DNA of 64,000 nt, taken from the NCBI GenBank assembly GCA_003719395.1, contig RHMC01000006.1:26489-90488 (forward strand). The letters run 5' to 3'. Source of the stretch: Streptomyces altiplanensis. Its GTDB lineage: Bacteria; Actinomycetota; Actinomycetes; Streptomycetales; Streptomycetaceae. Shown piece after piece: positions 39,945-49,476 of the stretch (position 1 is its first letter; every line of letters begins with the position of its first letter). The notes below the pieces were generated by a model that was not told the origin of the DNA, ran no database searches, and saw nothing but the letters and a program-made list of their open reading frames with translations. The position numbers and the translations under genes are program-made.

Positions 39945-40591
39945 GGCCCCATGGTGCGGTGCGCCCACAGCGCCGCCACGGCCAGGACCGCCGCATGGAA
40001 GCCGTCGGGTGTGCCCGCCACGGCGGGTACGGGCACCGGCGGGCCCACCGGTACGCCGAAGACCGGCAGCAGGCGCGGCGGGCCACGGCGGAGCAGGTGG
40101 CGCGGGAGCAGCGTCAGCGGATCGAGATAGGCCTCGCCGCGGCGCAGGCCCCAGTGCAGACAGCCGGACGGGCAGTGGAACGGGCCGCTCTGCAGTACGC
40201 CCACCACTTGCCCGGCCCTCACCTCGTCGCCCTTGCCGACCAGCGCGCGCACCGGTTCGTACGTCGTCCGCAGCGGCGGTTCGCCCGTACCCGCCAGGGC
40301 GATGGACAGCACTCCGCGCCCGGCGACCGGGCCCGCGAAGGAGACCCGGCCCGAGGCTGCCGCCCGGACGGGTGCACCCGGTGCGGCGGCCAGATCCGCG
40401 CCGCGGTGCCCCGCCGCGTACGGCGACGGGGGCGGCTCCCAGCCCCGTACGACCAGCGGACGCCCGTCCACGGGCCAGGCCGCGTCGGGGATCGCACCGG
40501 CGTCGGCGGCCGAGGCATGAGCGGGGCCGCCGAAAAGCGCGGCCAGGAACACCAGCACCAGCACCTGCGCCTGCACAGTCGTTCGTCGCAT
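39945..40591 (-). CDS. Secreted M23/LytM-type metallopeptidase (3' end uncertain)
   Basis: ATG 40591 gives a Sec signal peptide, [20 protein letters not shown] then GGPAHASA. The M23 domain shows the zinc ligands H-x3-D in [17 protein letters not shown], the core [19 protein letters not shown], a [20 protein letters not shown] segment and HWG in [18 protein letters not shown] hydrophobic C-terminal stretch ([14 protein letters not shown]) follows. No stop occurs where homology ends; the frame runs antisense through the TetR gene to 39326, so the 3' boundary given is an estimate and a frame error or lost stop is likely. Probable role: peptidoglycan hydrolysis or activation of such. Confidence 0.8.
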
Positions 40592-40697
40592 GCGGAAACC
40601 GTCACGCACCGGAACGGTCCGTGGGGATCATGGCCCGGATCTGTGGACCGCCGGCCGGTTGTGGACATCGCCGTCACCCGGCACCGTGCAGGTCCCG

Positions 40698-40703
40698 TAC
40701 ACT
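40698..40703 (+). promoter_or_regulatory. Candidate -10 box of the rpsB-tsf promoter
   Basis: TACACT is a good -10 match about 170 bases upstream of rpsB, leaving a long leader typical of ribosomal protein operons. The -35 side (GTCACC near 40673) is poor. The leader is gene-free from 40592 to 40869. Confidence 0.35.
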
Positions 40704-40869
40704 TCTTGTGGCGATCCGGGTCACCGGGTCGACTTCGCACGCCCCGCCACCACCCACTTCGCGGTCGGTGGCCGCGCCGCTCGGTCCCTCGTGGCACGGC
40801 GCATCGGGGCGTCAGGCGCGACAGCAATCCTGCGGTCGCGGCAAACCGAGAAACTCAAGGAGTACGGCC

Positions 40870-41778
40870 ATGGCCGTCGTCACGATGCGGGAGCTGCTGG
40901 AAAGCGGCGTCCACTTCGGTCACCAGACCCGTCGTTGGAACCCGAAGATGAAGCGCTTCATCTTCACGGAGCGCAACGGCATCTACATCATCGACCTGCT
41001 CCAGTCGCTGTCGTACATCGACCGCGCCTACGAGTTCGTCAAGCAGACCGTCGCCCACGGCGGCTCCATCATGTTCGTGGGTACGAAGAAGCAGGCGCAG
41101 GAGGCCATCGCCGAGCAGGCGACGCGCGTCGGCATGCCCTACGTCAACCAGCGTTGGCTCGGCGGCATGCTGACCAACTTCTCCACCGTCTACAAGCGCC
41201 TTCAGCGTCTGAAGGAGCTCGAGCAGATCGACTTCGAGGATGTGGCCGCGTCCGGCCTCACCAAGAAGGAGCTCCTGGTCCTCTCCCGCGAGAAGGCCAA
41301 GCTGGAGAAGACCCTCGGTGGTATCCGCGAGATGTCCAAGGTGCCCAGCGCCGTCTGGATCGTGGACACCAAGAAGGAGCACATCGCCGTCGGTGAGGCG
41401 CGCAAGCTCCACATCCCGGTCGTCGCGATCCTCGACACCAACTGTGACCCCGACGAGGTCGACTACAAGATCCCGGGCAACGACGACGCGATCCGCTCCG
41501 TCACCCTGCTCACCCGCGTGATCGCCGACGCTGTCGCCGAGGGCCTCATCGCCCGTTCCGGCGCCGCCACCGGCGACTCCAAGCCGGGCGAGAAGGCCGC
41601 CGGCGAGCCGCTCGCCGAGTGGGAGCGCGACCTGCTCGAGGGCGACAAGAAGGCTGACGAGGCCGCTCCGGCCGCCGACGCCGAGGCCCCGGCCGCCGCC
41701 GAGGCCGAGGAGAAGCCCGCCGACGCCGAGAAGGCCGACGAGGCTGCTGCCCCGGCCGCCGAGGCCGAGCAGGCCTGA
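40870..41778 (+). CDS. rpsB: Ribosomal protein uS2
   Basis: A 302-residue 30S protein starting [20 protein letters not shown] with [20 protein letters not shown] and the conserved [13 protein letters not shown]. It is longer than the E. coli protein (241) because of an Ala/Glu/Asp/Lys-rich tail after about residue 250, usual in Streptomyces. CAAGGAG precedes the ATG. Confidence 0.97.
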   Translation: MAVVTMRELLESGVHFGHQTRRWNPKMKRFIFTERNGIYIIDLLQSLSYIDRAYEFVKQTVAHGGSIMFVGTKKQAQEAIAEQATRVGMPYVNQRWLGGMLTNFSTVYKRLQRLKELEQIDFEDVAASGLTKKELLVLSREKAKLEKTLGGIREMSKVPSAVWIVDTKKEHIAVGEARKLHIPVVAILDTNCDPDEVDYKIPGNDDAIRSVTLLTRVIADAVAEGLIARSGAATGDSKPGEKAAGEPLAEWERDLLEGDKKADEAAPAADAEAPAAAEAEEKPADAEKADEAAAPAAEAEQA

Positions 41779-41799
41779 CACCCGTCACGGCCGATGACG

Positions 41800-41832
41800 G
41801 CGGGGGAGGGCGCTACGAGCGCCCGCCCCCGC
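41800..41832 (+). terminator. Hairpin between rpsB and tsf
   Basis: GCGGGGGAGGGCGCT (41800-41814) pairs with AGCGCCCGCCCCCGC (41818-41832) with one mismatch and a 3-base loop. Partial termination here would lower tsf relative to rpsB; a similar rpsB-tsf attenuator has been described in Streptomyces. Confidence 0.6.
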
Positions 41833-41879
41833 CGCCACCCGTAGATCTTCGCTCCGACTTCGAGAGAGATTCACAAATC

Positions 41880-42716
41880 ATGGCGAACTACACCGCCGCG
41901 GACGTCAAGAAGCTCCGTGAGCTCACCGGCGCCGGCATGATGGACTGCAAGAAGGCGCTCGACGAGGCCGACGGCAACGTCGACAAGGCCGTGGAGGCCC
42001 TCCGTATCAAGGGTCAGAAGGGCGTCGCCAAGCGCGAAGGCCGTTCTGCCGAGAACGGTGCCGTCGTTTCCCTCATCTCCGAGGACAAGACCTCCGGCGT
42101 CCTGCTCGAGCTGAAGTGCGAGACGGACTTCGTCGCCAAGGGTGACAAGTTCCAGGCCGTCGCCAACGCGCTCGCCGCCCACGTCGCCAAGACGTCCCCG
42201 GCCGACCTCCAGGCGCTGCTGGCGTCCGAGATCGAGCCCGGCAAGACCGTCCAGGCGTACGTCGACGAGGCCAACGCCAACCTCGGCGAGAAGATCGTCC
42301 TGGACCGCTTCGCGCAGTTCGACGGTGCCTACGTGACCTCGTACATGCACCGCACCATGCCCGACCTGCCGCCGCAGATCGGTGTCCTGGTCGAGCTGGA
42401 CAAGGAAGACGCCGAGCTCGCCCGCGGCATCGCGCAGCACATCGCCGCCTTCGCGCCGAAGTACCTGGACCGCGACGAGGTCCCGGCCGAGGTCGTCGAG
42501 GCCGAGCGCCGCGTCGCCGAGGAGACCACGCGCGCCGAGGGTAAGCCCGAGGCCGCCCTCCCGAAGATCGTCGAGGGTCGCGTGAACGGCTTCTTCAAGG
42601 AGGCCACCCTCCTCGGCCAGCCGTACGCGCTGGACAACAAGAAGTCCGTCCAGAAGGTTCTGGACGAGGCCGGCGTCACCCTGAAGCGCTTCTCGCGCAT
42701 CAAGGTCGGCATCTGA
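41880..42716 (+). CDS. tsf: Translation elongation factor Ts
   Basis: EF-Ts recycles EF-Tu-GDP to EF-Tu-GTP. The 278-residue protein starts MANYTAADVKKLRELTGAGM with the signature MDCKKALDEADGNVDKAVE. It then has the TDFVAKGD core (CETDFVAKGDKFQAV) and a C-terminal GVLVELDKEDAEL and KEATLLGQPYALDNKKSV. ATG 41880. Intact. Confidence 0.97.
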   Translation: MANYTAADVKKLRELTGAGMMDCKKALDEADGNVDKAVEALRIKGQKGVAKREGRSAENGAVVSLISEDKTSGVLLELKCETDFVAKGDKFQAVANALAAHVAKTSPADLQALLASEIEPGKTVQAYVDEANANLGEKIVLDRFAQFDGAYVTSYMHRTMPDLPPQIGVLVELDKEDAELARGIAQHIAAFAPKYLDRDEVPAEVVEAERRVAEETTRAEGKPEAALPKIVEGRVNGFFKEATLLGQPYALDNKKSVQKVLDEAGVTLKRFSRIKVGI

Positions 42717-42796
42717 GTCCGTACGACGATTGACTGACGACCCGGTTAGGGTTTGACCAGTCGACCGCGTACGTACGGGCGACCGCAGATCTGACG

Positions 42797-42848
42797 AGGA
42801 GGCCATTGCCGCGCACGGGACTCAGTACCCCACCGGCAATGGCCTCCT
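42797..42848 (+). terminator. Hairpin between tsf and pyrH
   Basis: AGGAGGCCATTGCC (42797-42810) and its exact complement (42835-42848) form a 14-bp stem with a 24-base loop, followed by TCG. The TAGGGT at 42747-42752 upstream could be a -10 of a separate pyrH promoter, in which case the stem would sit in the pyrH leader. Confidence 0.6.
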
Positions 42849-42872
42849 TCGTATGTGCACTAGGAGATCTCC

Positions 42873-43628
42873 ATGACAAGTACCCAGAAGAGCGAAGACG
42901 GCAAAGCGAACGGCCGTTTCATGCTGAAGCTGTCCGGCGAGGCGTTCGCCGGTGGTGGCGCCCTGGGTGTGGACCCCGACGTGGTGCACGCCATCGCCAG
43001 GGAGATCGCCGCTGTCGTACGTGACGGTGCCGAGATCGCGGTCGTCATCGGCGGCGGCAACTTCTTCCGCGGCGCAGAGCTCCAGCAGCGCGGCATGGAC
43101 CGGGCCCGCTCCGACTACATGGGCATGCTCGGTACGGTCATGAACTGCCTCGCCCTCCAGGACTTCCTGGAGAAGGAGGGCATCGACTCCCGCGTTCAGA
43201 CCGCCATCACTATGGGCCAGGTCGCGGAGCCGTACATCCCGCTGCGCGCCGTACGCCACCTGGAGAAGGGCCGCGTCGTCATCTTCGGCGCAGGCATGGG
43301 CATGCCGTACTTCTCCACGGACACCACCGCCGCGCAGCGCGCCCTGGAGATCGACGCCGAGGCCCTGCTCATGGGCAAGAACGGCGTGGACGGTGTCTAC
43401 GACTCCGACCCCAAGAAGAACCCCGACGCGGTGAAGTTCGACGCGCTCGAGTACGGCGAGGTGCTCTCCCGCGACCTCAAGGTCGCCGACGCCACGGCCA
43501 TCACCCTCTGCCGCGACAACGCGCTCCCGATCCTTGTCTTCGAACTGCTCGCCGAAGGCAATATCGCGCGCGCCGTCAAGGGTGAGAAGATCGGCACCCT
43601 CGTGAGTGCGCAGGGCACCCGGAACTGA
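42873..43628 (+). CDS. pyrH: UMP kinase
   Basis: PyrH phosphorylates UMP to UDP and is allosterically controlled by UTP and GTP. The 251-residue amino-acid-kinase-fold protein has [46 protein letters not shown] [37 protein letters not shown] and [20 protein letters not shown] short variable N-terminus precedes it. ATG 42873 is preceded by AGGAGA. Confidence 0.97.
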   Translation: MTSTQKSEDGKANGRFMLKLSGEAFAGGGALGVDPDVVHAIAREIAAVVRDGAEIAVVIGGGNFFRGAELQQRGMDRARSDYMGMLGTVMNCLALQDFLEKEGIDSRVQTAITMGQVAEPYIPLRAVRHLEKGRVVIFGAGMGMPYFSTDTTAAQRALEIDAEALLMGKNGVDGVYDSDPKKNPDAVKFDALEYGEVLSRDLKVADATAITLCRDNALPILVFELLAEGNIARAVKGEKIGTLVSAQGTRN

Positions 43629-43754
43629 CCGGGTGGCCCCTGTGAGGGGATGGACAAAGCCCTGCCGGTCGGACACCGTGCAGGAGCAAGACGCGGGTTA
43701 CTCCGGGCCTGAGTGCTGAGTGCCGGGCCCACTCAAGACATGCAGGAGCAAGTG

Positions 43755-44312
43755 GTGATCGAAGAAATCCTCCTCGAGGCCGAGGAAAAAATGGAGAAGG
43801 CCGTCGTGGTGGCCAAGGAGGACTTCGCCGCGATCCGCACGGGCCGTGCGCACCCGGCGATGTTCAACAAGATCGTGGCCGACTACTACGGCGCGCTGAC
43901 GCCGATCAACCAGCTGGCCTCGTTCTCGGTGCCCGAGGCACGGATGGCCGTCGTGACGCCGTTCGACAAGAGCGCGCTGCGCAACATCGAGCAGGCGATC
44001 CGCGACTCCGACCTGGGCGTCAACCCCAGCAACGACGGCAACATCATCCGGGTGACGTTCCCCGAGCTGACGCAGGACCGCCGCAAGGAGTACATCAAGG
44101 TCGCCAAGACCAAGGCCGAGGACTCCAAGATCTCGATCCGCGCCGTCCGCCGCAAGGCCAAGGAGACCCTCGACAAGCTCGTCAAGGACAAGGAGTCCGG
44201 CGAGGACGAGGTCCGCCGTGCGGAGAAGGAGCTCGACGACACCACCGCGAAGTACACCGCGCAGGTGGACGAGCTGCTCAAGCACAAGGAAGCCGAGCTG
44301 CTCGAGGTCTGA
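43755..44312 (+). CDS. frr: Ribosome recycling factor
   Basis: RRF with EF-G splits post-termination ribosomes. The 185-residue protein runs [77 protein letters not shown] and a C-terminal charged helix. GTG 43755 follows GCAGGAG; an upstream ATG at 43740 is less likely. The stop overlaps the cdsA start. Confidence 0.97.
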   Translation: MIEEILLEAEEKMEKAVVVAKEDFAAIRTGRAHPAMFNKIVADYYGALTPINQLASFSVPEARMAVVTPFDKSALRNIEQAIRDSDLGVNPSNDGNIIRVTFPELTQDRRKEYIKVAKTKAEDSKISIRAVRRKAKETLDKLVKDKESGEDEVRRAEKELDDTTAKYTAQVDELLKHKEAELLEV

Positions 44313-45310
44313 TGAACGACTCTTCCTGGAGGGCCCCGGCGCGAGGCGAGTACGTCGGCGCGTGGGGTCCCTCCGACCAGGGGCCTGCCCCGGCGGGTCC
44401 CGCCCACGATGCGCATCAGGCCGAGCAGACTCGCCCCATGCCCATCGTTCCGCCCGAGGAGCCCATGCCCACCCCGCCGACGCCCCCGCAGAAGAAGCGT
44501 GCGGGGCGTGATCTGCGTGCTGCCATAGGGGTGGGCGCGGGACTCGGTGCGGTGATCGTCGCGTCGCTGTTCGTCTGGAAAGCCGCCTTCATCGGCGTGA
44601 TAGCGGTTGCCGTGGTGGTCGGGCTGTGGGAGCTGACCTCGCGGCTGGAAGAGCGCAAGGAGATCAAGGCCCCGCTGGTGCCGCTCGCGGTCGGCGGCAC
44701 GGCGATGATCGTGGCGGGGTACGTCAGGGGCGCGGAGGGCGCGTGGGTCGCCATGGCGCTCACCACGCTCGCGGTGCTCGTCTGGCGGATGACGGAGCCG
44801 CCCGGCGGTTACCTCAAGGACGTCACGGCGGGTGTCTTCGCGGCGTTCTACGTGCCGTTCCTGGCGACGTTCGTCGCGATGATGCTGGCGGCCGACGACG
44901 GTGTGCAGCGGGTGATCACCTTCCTGCTGCTGACCGTGGTCAGCGACACCGGGGCGTACGCCGTGGGCTGGCGCTTCGGCAAGCGCAAGCTCGCACCGCG
45001 CATCAGTCCCGGGAAGACCCGGGAAGGACTGGGCGGCGCGATCGTCTTCGCGATGGCGGCGGGCGCGCTGTGCATGGAGTTCCTGGTGCGCGGCGGGACG
45101 TGGTGGCAGGGGCTGCTGCTGGGTCTCGCGGTGGCCGCGAGTGCGACGCTCGGCGACCTCGGCGAGTCCATGATCAAGCGGGATCTCGGGATCAAGGACA
45201 TGGGGACACTGCTGCCGGGCCACGGCGGCATCATGGACCGGCTGGATTCGCTGCTGCCGACGGCTCCGGTGGTCTGGCTGCTGCTGGTGGTCTTCGTAGG
45301 CGCCGGCTGA
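44312..45310 (+). CDS. cdsA: Phosphatidate cytidylyltransferase
   Basis: CdsA makes CDP-diacylglycerol from phosphatidate and CTP for phospholipid synthesis. The 332-residue protein has a Pro-rich cytoplasmic extension of about 65 residues and about eight membrane segments. The C-terminal family signature is [20 protein letters not shown] followed by [13 protein letters not shown] 44312 overlaps the frr TGA. In S. coelicolor accessory genes separate cdsA and rlmN; here only 74 bases do. Confidence 0.94.
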   Translation: MNDSSWRAPARGEYVGAWGPSDQGPAPAGPAHDAHQAEQTRPMPIVPPEEPMPTPPTPPQKKRAGRDLRAAIGVGAGLGAVIVASLFVWKAAFIGVIAVAVVVGLWELTSRLEERKEIKAPLVPLAVGGTAMIVAGYVRGAEGAWVAMALTTLAVLVWRMTEPPGGYLKDVTAGVFAAFYVPFLATFVAMMLAADDGVQRVITFLLLTVVSDTGAYAVGWRFGKRKLAPRISPGKTREGLGGAIVFAMAAGALCMEFLVRGGTWWQGLLLGLAVAASATLGDLGESMIKRDLGIKDMGTLLPGHGGIMDRLDSLLPTAPVVWLLLVVFVGAG

Positions 45311-45384
45311 CCTGCGTTTTCTGCGGTGAGGGGCCCGTCGTCCACAGGGGCGGCGGGCCCTTTCCGTATGTCTGCGACACTGGT

Positions 45385-46497
45385 ATGACCATGCCTGTAC
45401 CTGGAGAACTGACCTTCGTCGCGCCGCGTGGAGCCAAGAAGCCCCCGCTCCACCTCGCCGACCTCACGCCCGCCGAGCGCCGCGAGGCCGTGGCCGCGAT
45501 CGGCGAGAAGCCGTTCCGCGCCAAGCAGCTGTCGCAGCACTACTTCGCGCGGTACGCGCACGACCCGGCCGAGTGGACCGACATCCCCGCCGGCTCGCGC
45601 GAGAAGCTCCGGACGGAGCTGCTGCCCGAGCTGATGACCGTGCTGCGCCACATCAGCTGCGACGACGACACCACGCGCAAGACCCTGTGGAAGATGCACG
45701 ACGGGACGCTCGTCGAGTCCGTCCTGATGCGTTACCCGGACCGGGTCACCATGTGCATCTCGTCGCAGGCCGGATGCGGCATGAACTGCCCGTTCTGCGC
45801 GACCGGACAGGCCGGGCTCGACCGCAACCTGTCGACCGCCGAGATCGTGCACCAGATCGTGGACGGCATGCGCGCGCTGCGCGACGGCGAGGTTCCCGGC
45901 GGCCCCGCGCGGCTGTCCAACATCGTCTTCATGGGCATGGGCGAGCCGCTCGCCAACTACAAGAGGGTCGTCGGCGCGATCCGCCGCCTGACCGACCCGG
46001 AGCGGACGGCCTCGCGGCTGTCGCAGCGCGGCATCACCGTGTCGACCGTGGGCCTGGTGCCGGCGATGCTGCGGTTCGCCGACGAGGGCTTCAAGTGCCG
46101 CCTCGCCGTCTCGCTGCACGCGCCCGACGACGAGCTGCGCGACACCCTCGTGCCGGTCAACACGCGCTGGAAGGTCCGGGAGGTGCTGGACGCGGCGTGG
46201 GAGTACGCCGAGAAGTCCGGCCGCCGCATCTCCATCGAGTACGCCCTGATCCGCGACATCAACGACCAGGCGTGGCGCGGTGACCTGCTGGGCCGCCTGC
46301 TCAAGGGCAAGCGGGTGCACGTCAACCTGATCCCGCTGAACCCGACCCCGGGCTCGAAGTGGACCGCCTCCCGTCCCGAGGACGAGAAGGCGTTCGTCGA
46401 GGCGATCGCGGCCCACGGCGTGCCCGTGACCGTACGGGACACCCGTGGCCAGGAGATCGACGGAGCGTGCGGGCAGCTGGCGGCCACCGAGCGATAG
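45385..46497 (+). CDS. rlmN: Dual-specificity RNA methyltransferase RlmN
   Basis: A 370-residue radical-SAM enzyme that methylates C2 of A2503 in 23S rRNA and of A37 in some tRNAs. The CxxxCxxC cluster is [32 protein letters not shown] is the GEP motif, [15 protein letters not shown] binds SAM, and the catalytic C-terminal Cys is in [13 protein letters not shown] 45385 begins [22 protein letters not shown]-rich imperfect hairpin at about 45330-45362 lies upstream. Confidence 0.96.
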   Translation: MTMPVPGELTFVAPRGAKKPPLHLADLTPAERREAVAAIGEKPFRAKQLSQHYFARYAHDPAEWTDIPAGSREKLRTELLPELMTVLRHISCDDDTTRKTLWKMHDGTLVESVLMRYPDRVTMCISSQAGCGMNCPFCATGQAGLDRNLSTAEIVHQIVDGMRALRDGEVPGGPARLSNIVFMGMGEPLANYKRVVGAIRRLTDPERTASRLSQRGITVSTVGLVPAMLRFADEGFKCRLAVSLHAPDDELRDTLVPVNTRWKVREVLDAAWEYAEKSGRRISIEYALIRDINDQAWRGDLLGRLLKGKRVHVNLIPLNPTPGSKWTASRPEDEKAFVEAIAAHGVPVTVRDTRGQEIDGACGQLAATER

Positions 46498-46542
46498 GCC
46501 TGTCGGAGGGCCCGTGTACCGTGGGCCGCACATCTTCATATT

Positions 46543-46630
46543 CCGACAGGGGAGCGCCACAGCGCTGAGAGTGCGGCACGCCGCAGACCCTCTGAACCTT
46601 GCCCAGGTCATTCTGGGTAGGAAGTTCGGT
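46543..46630 (+). ncRNA. TPP riboswitch (THI element)
   Basis: Conserved THI-box segments are visible in order: GGGGAGCGCC, CTGAGAGTGCGGC, GCAGACCCTCTGAACCTT (pyrimidine-sensor side with CUGAGA and ACCC/UGAACCU), then a variable stem and TGGGTAGGAAG. Outer strands CCGA/TCGG close the element. It precedes the thiamine ABC transporter genes, so TPP should turn them off. Confidence 0.92.
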
Positions 46631-46648
46631 CACTACTCGAGCTGTTGC

Positions 46649-46675
46649 GCCCTGCCCGTTTTCCGCGGGCAGGGC
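46649..46675 (+). terminator. Riboswitch expression-platform hairpin
   Basis: GCCCTGCCCG and CGGGCAGGGC form a perfect 10-bp stem with loop TTTTCCG. Further on, CCTGG (46686-46690) can pair with CCAGG (46701-46705) of the Shine-Dalgarno CCAGGAGGAA, so control could be by termination, by masking the ribosome site, or by both. Confidence 0.65.
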
Positions 46676-46714
46676 CGCGTCTCTTCCTGGATGTCCCATC
46701 CCAGGAGGAATTCA

Positions 46715-47818
46715 GTGCACACCACCAAGAAGCTCGCGGTCACCGCCGTGGCCGCCGCGCTCGGTGTCTCGACGCTCGCCGCGTGCGGGGGCGGATCGGA
46801 CGACTCCGGTTCCGGCGAGGGCGGCAAGGGCGGCGGATCCAAGACCGTGACGCTGGTCAGCCACGACTCGTTCAATGCCTCCGACGCCGTACTGAAGGCG
46901 TTCACCAAGGAGACCGGCTACACCGTCAAGGTCCTCAGGAGCGGGGACGCGGGCGCCGCCCTCAACCAGGAGATCCTGACCAAGGGCTCCCCTCGCGGCG
47001 ACGTCTTCTTCGGCGTCGACAACACGCTGCTCTCGCGGGCCCTGGACAACGACATCTTCACGCCGTACGAGGCCAAAGGGCTCGACGAGGTGCCGGCCGA
47101 GCTCCGGCTCGACCGCGACAAGCACCGCGTCACGCCCGTCGACACCGGCGACATCTGCGTCAACTACGACAAGAAGTACTTCGCCGACAAGAAGCTCGCA
47201 CCGCCGAAGACCTTCGACGACCTGGTCGAGCCGGAGTACAAGAACCTCCTCGTCACCGAGAACGCCGCGACCTCCTCGCCCGGCCTCGGCTTCCTGCTCG
47301 GCACGGTCGGGCAGTACGGCGACGACGGCTGGCAGGACTACTGGAAAAAGCTGAAGGACAACGGCGTCAAGGTCGTGGACGGCTGGGAGCAGGCGTACAA
47401 CGAGGAGTTCTCCGGCTCCGCGGGCGGCAAGAAGGCCAAGGCCGACCGGCCGCTCGTCGTCTCGTACGCCTCCAGCCCGCCGGTGGAGGTGCTGTACGCG
47501 GAGCCGCAGCCCAAGGAGGCGCCGACCGGTGTCGCGACCGGCACCTGCTTCCGGCAGACCGAGTTCGCGGGGCTGCTGAACGGTGCGAAGAACGAGGAGG
47601 GCGGCAAGGCGCTCATCGACTTCCTCATCGGGAAGAAGTTCCAGGAGGACATGCCGCTGAACATGTTCGTGAACCCGGTGACCGAGGACGCGAAGCTGCC
47701 GGAGCTGTTCACGCAGCACGGCGTGGTCGTCGACGAGCCGCAGACCGTGGATCCCGGCAAGATCGCCGACAACCGTGAGCAGTGGGTCAAGTCGTGGTCC
47801 TCGCTCGTCCTGAAGTAA
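46715..47818 (+). CDS. thiB: Thiamine ABC transporter substrate-binding lipoprotein
   Basis: A 367-residue periplasmic-binding-type lipoprotein. The signal peptide runs MHTTKKLAVTAVAAALGVST with the lipobox LAAC. The ThiB/TbpA features are SHDSFNASDAVLKAFTKETG, GSPRGDVFFGVDNTLLSRAL, VDTGDICVNYDKKYF, PGLGFLLGTVGQYG and FVNPVTEDAKLPELF. GTG 46715 is preceded by CAGGAGGAA. It is first in the riboswitch-controlled thiBPQ operon; the ligand (thiamine or TPP) follows from the riboswitch and family. Confidence 0.93.
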   Translation: MHTTKKLAVTAVAAALGVSTLAACGGGSDDSGSGEGGKGGGSKTVTLVSHDSFNASDAVLKAFTKETGYTVKVLRSGDAGAALNQEILTKGSPRGDVFFGVDNTLLSRALDNDIFTPYEAKGLDEVPAELRLDRDKHRVTPVDTGDICVNYDKKYFADKKLAPPKTFDDLVEPEYKNLLVTENAATSSPGLGFLLGTVGQYGDDGWQDYWKKLKDNGVKVVDGWEQAYNEEFSGSAGGKKAKADRPLVVSYASSPPVEVLYAEPQPKEAPTGVATGTCFRQTEFAGLLNGAKNEEGGKALIDFLIGKKFQEDMPLNMFVNPVTEDAKLPELFTQHGVVVDEPQTVDPGKIADNREQWVKSWSSLVLK

Positions 47819-47826
47819 CCAAGAAC

Positions 47827-49476
47827 ATGCGGGGGAGCGCGGTGCGGCTCGGCCTGATGGCCGCGCCCGTCGCGTTCTTCGCGGTCTTCTTCGCCTACCC
47901 CGTGACCGCGATCGTGGGGCGCGGGCTCCAGGTGGACGGCGTCTGGCGGCTCGGCCGGATCGGCGAGGTGCTCGCCGATCCGGACATCCTCGACGTGCTG
48001 TGGTTCACCACGTGGCAGGCGCTCGCCTCGACGGCGCTGACCCTGCTGATCGCGCTTCCGGCGGCGTACGTCTTCGCCCGGCTCGACTTCCCCGGCAAGC
48101 AGCTGCTGCGCGCCGTGGTCACCGTGCCCTTCGTGCTGCCGACGGTCGTCGTCGGAACCGCGTTCCTGGCGCTGCTCGGGCGGGGCGGGCTGTTGGACGA
48201 GGTGTGGGGCCTACGGCTCGACACCAGCGTGTGGGCGATCCTGCTCGCGCACGTCTTCTTCAACTACGCGGTCGTCGTACGGACCGTGGGCGGCCTGTGG
48301 TCGCAGCTCGACCCGCGCCAGGAAGAGGCCGCGCGGGTCCTCGGGGCCGGGCGTTTCGCGGCCTGGCGGCGGGTGACGCTGCCGGCCCTCGTGCCCGCCG
48401 TCGCCGCCTCCGCGCTGATGGTCTTCCTCTTCACCTTCACCTCCTTCGGCGTCGTGCAGATCCTCGGCGGACCCGCCTACTCCACCCTGGAGGTGGAGAT
48501 CTACCGGCAGACCGCGCAGCTCCTGGACCTGCCGACCGCCGCCGTGCTGACGCTGGTGCAGTTCGCGGCGGTGGGCGCGATCCTCGCCGTGCACGCGTGG
48601 ACGGTACGGCGCAGGGAGAGCGCCCTGAAGCTCGTCGACGCGGCGCGGACCTCGCGGCCGCCGCGCAGCGCCGGGCAGTGGACGCTGCTGGGCGGTGTGC
48701 TGGCGACGGTGGTGCTCCTGATCCTGGTGCCGCTCGGGGTGCTCGTCGAGCGGTCGCTGGACGGGCCGGGCGGGTACGGGTTCGGCTACTACCGCGCCCT
48801 CCGGTCGACGGGTGCGAGCGGGGGCACCTTCCTCGTGCCGCCGCTGGAGGCGGTGTGGAACTCGTTGGAGTACGCCCTGGTGGCGACCGCCGTCGCGCTG
48901 GTCGTCGGCGGGCTCGCGGCGGCGGCCCTGACCCGGCGCGCCGGGCGGCTCGTGCGCGGCTTCGACGCGCTGCTGATGCTGCCGTTGGGCGTGTCCGCCG
49001 TGACGGTGGGCTTCGGTTTCCTCATCACGCTCGACCGGCCGCCGCTCGATCTGCGTACGTCGTGGATCCTGGTGCCGCTCGCCCAGGCGCTGGTGGGCGT
49101 CCCCTTCGTCGTACGCACCATGCTGCCCGTCCTGCGGGCGGTCGACGGGCGACTGCGCGAGGCGGCGGCCGTGCTCGGGGCCTCGCCGCTGCGGGCGTGG
49201 CGGGAGGTCGACCTGCCGATGGTGCGGCGGGCGCTGCTCGTCGCCGCCGGGTTCGCCTTCGCCGTGTCGCTGGGCGAATTCGGGGCGACCGTCTTCATCG
49301 CGCGGCCCGACAACCCGACGCTGCCGGTGGCGGTGGCGCGGCTGCTCGGACGGGCCGGGGACCTCAACTACGGGCAGGCGATGGCCCTGAGCACGATTCT
49401 GATGGTGGTGTGCGCGGTGTCGCTGCTGGTTCTCGAACGCGTGCGGCCCGACCGATCCGTATCCGGGGAGTTCTGA
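47827..49476 (+). CDS. thiP: Thiamine ABC transporter permease
   Basis: A 549-residue fused permease with two sets of about six membrane helices, as in ThiP/FbpB. Each half has a coupling-helix EAA motif: EEAARVLGAGRFAAWRRVTL in the first and LREAAAVLGASPLRAWREVD in the second. ATG 47827 lies 9 bases after the thiB stop; GTG 47794, inside thiB, is another candidate. The stop overlaps the thiQ ATG. Confidence 0.93.
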   Translation: MRGSAVRLGLMAAPVAFFAVFFAYPVTAIVGRGLQVDGVWRLGRIGEVLADPDILDVLWFTTWQALASTALTLLIALPAAYVFARLDFPGKQLLRAVVTVPFVLPTVVVGTAFLALLGRGGLLDEVWGLRLDTSVWAILLAHVFFNYAVVVRTVGGLWSQLDPRQEEAARVLGAGRFAAWRRVTLPALVPAVAASALMVFLFTFTSFGVVQILGGPAYSTLEVEIYRQTAQLLDLPTAAVLTLVQFAAVGAILAVHAWTVRRRESALKLVDAARTSRPPRSAGQWTLLGGVLATVVLLILVPLGVLVERSLDGPGGYGFGYYRALRSTGASGGTFLVPPLEAVWNSLEYALVATAVALVVGGLAAAALTRRAGRLVRGFDALLMLPLGVSAVTVGFGFLITLDRPPLDLRTSWILVPLAQALVGVPFVVRTMLPVLRAVDGRLREAAAVLGASPLRAWREVDLPMVRRALLVAAGFAFAVSLGEFGATVFIARPDNPTLPVAVARLLGRAGDLNYGQAMALSTILMVVCAVSLLVLERVRPDRSVSGEF

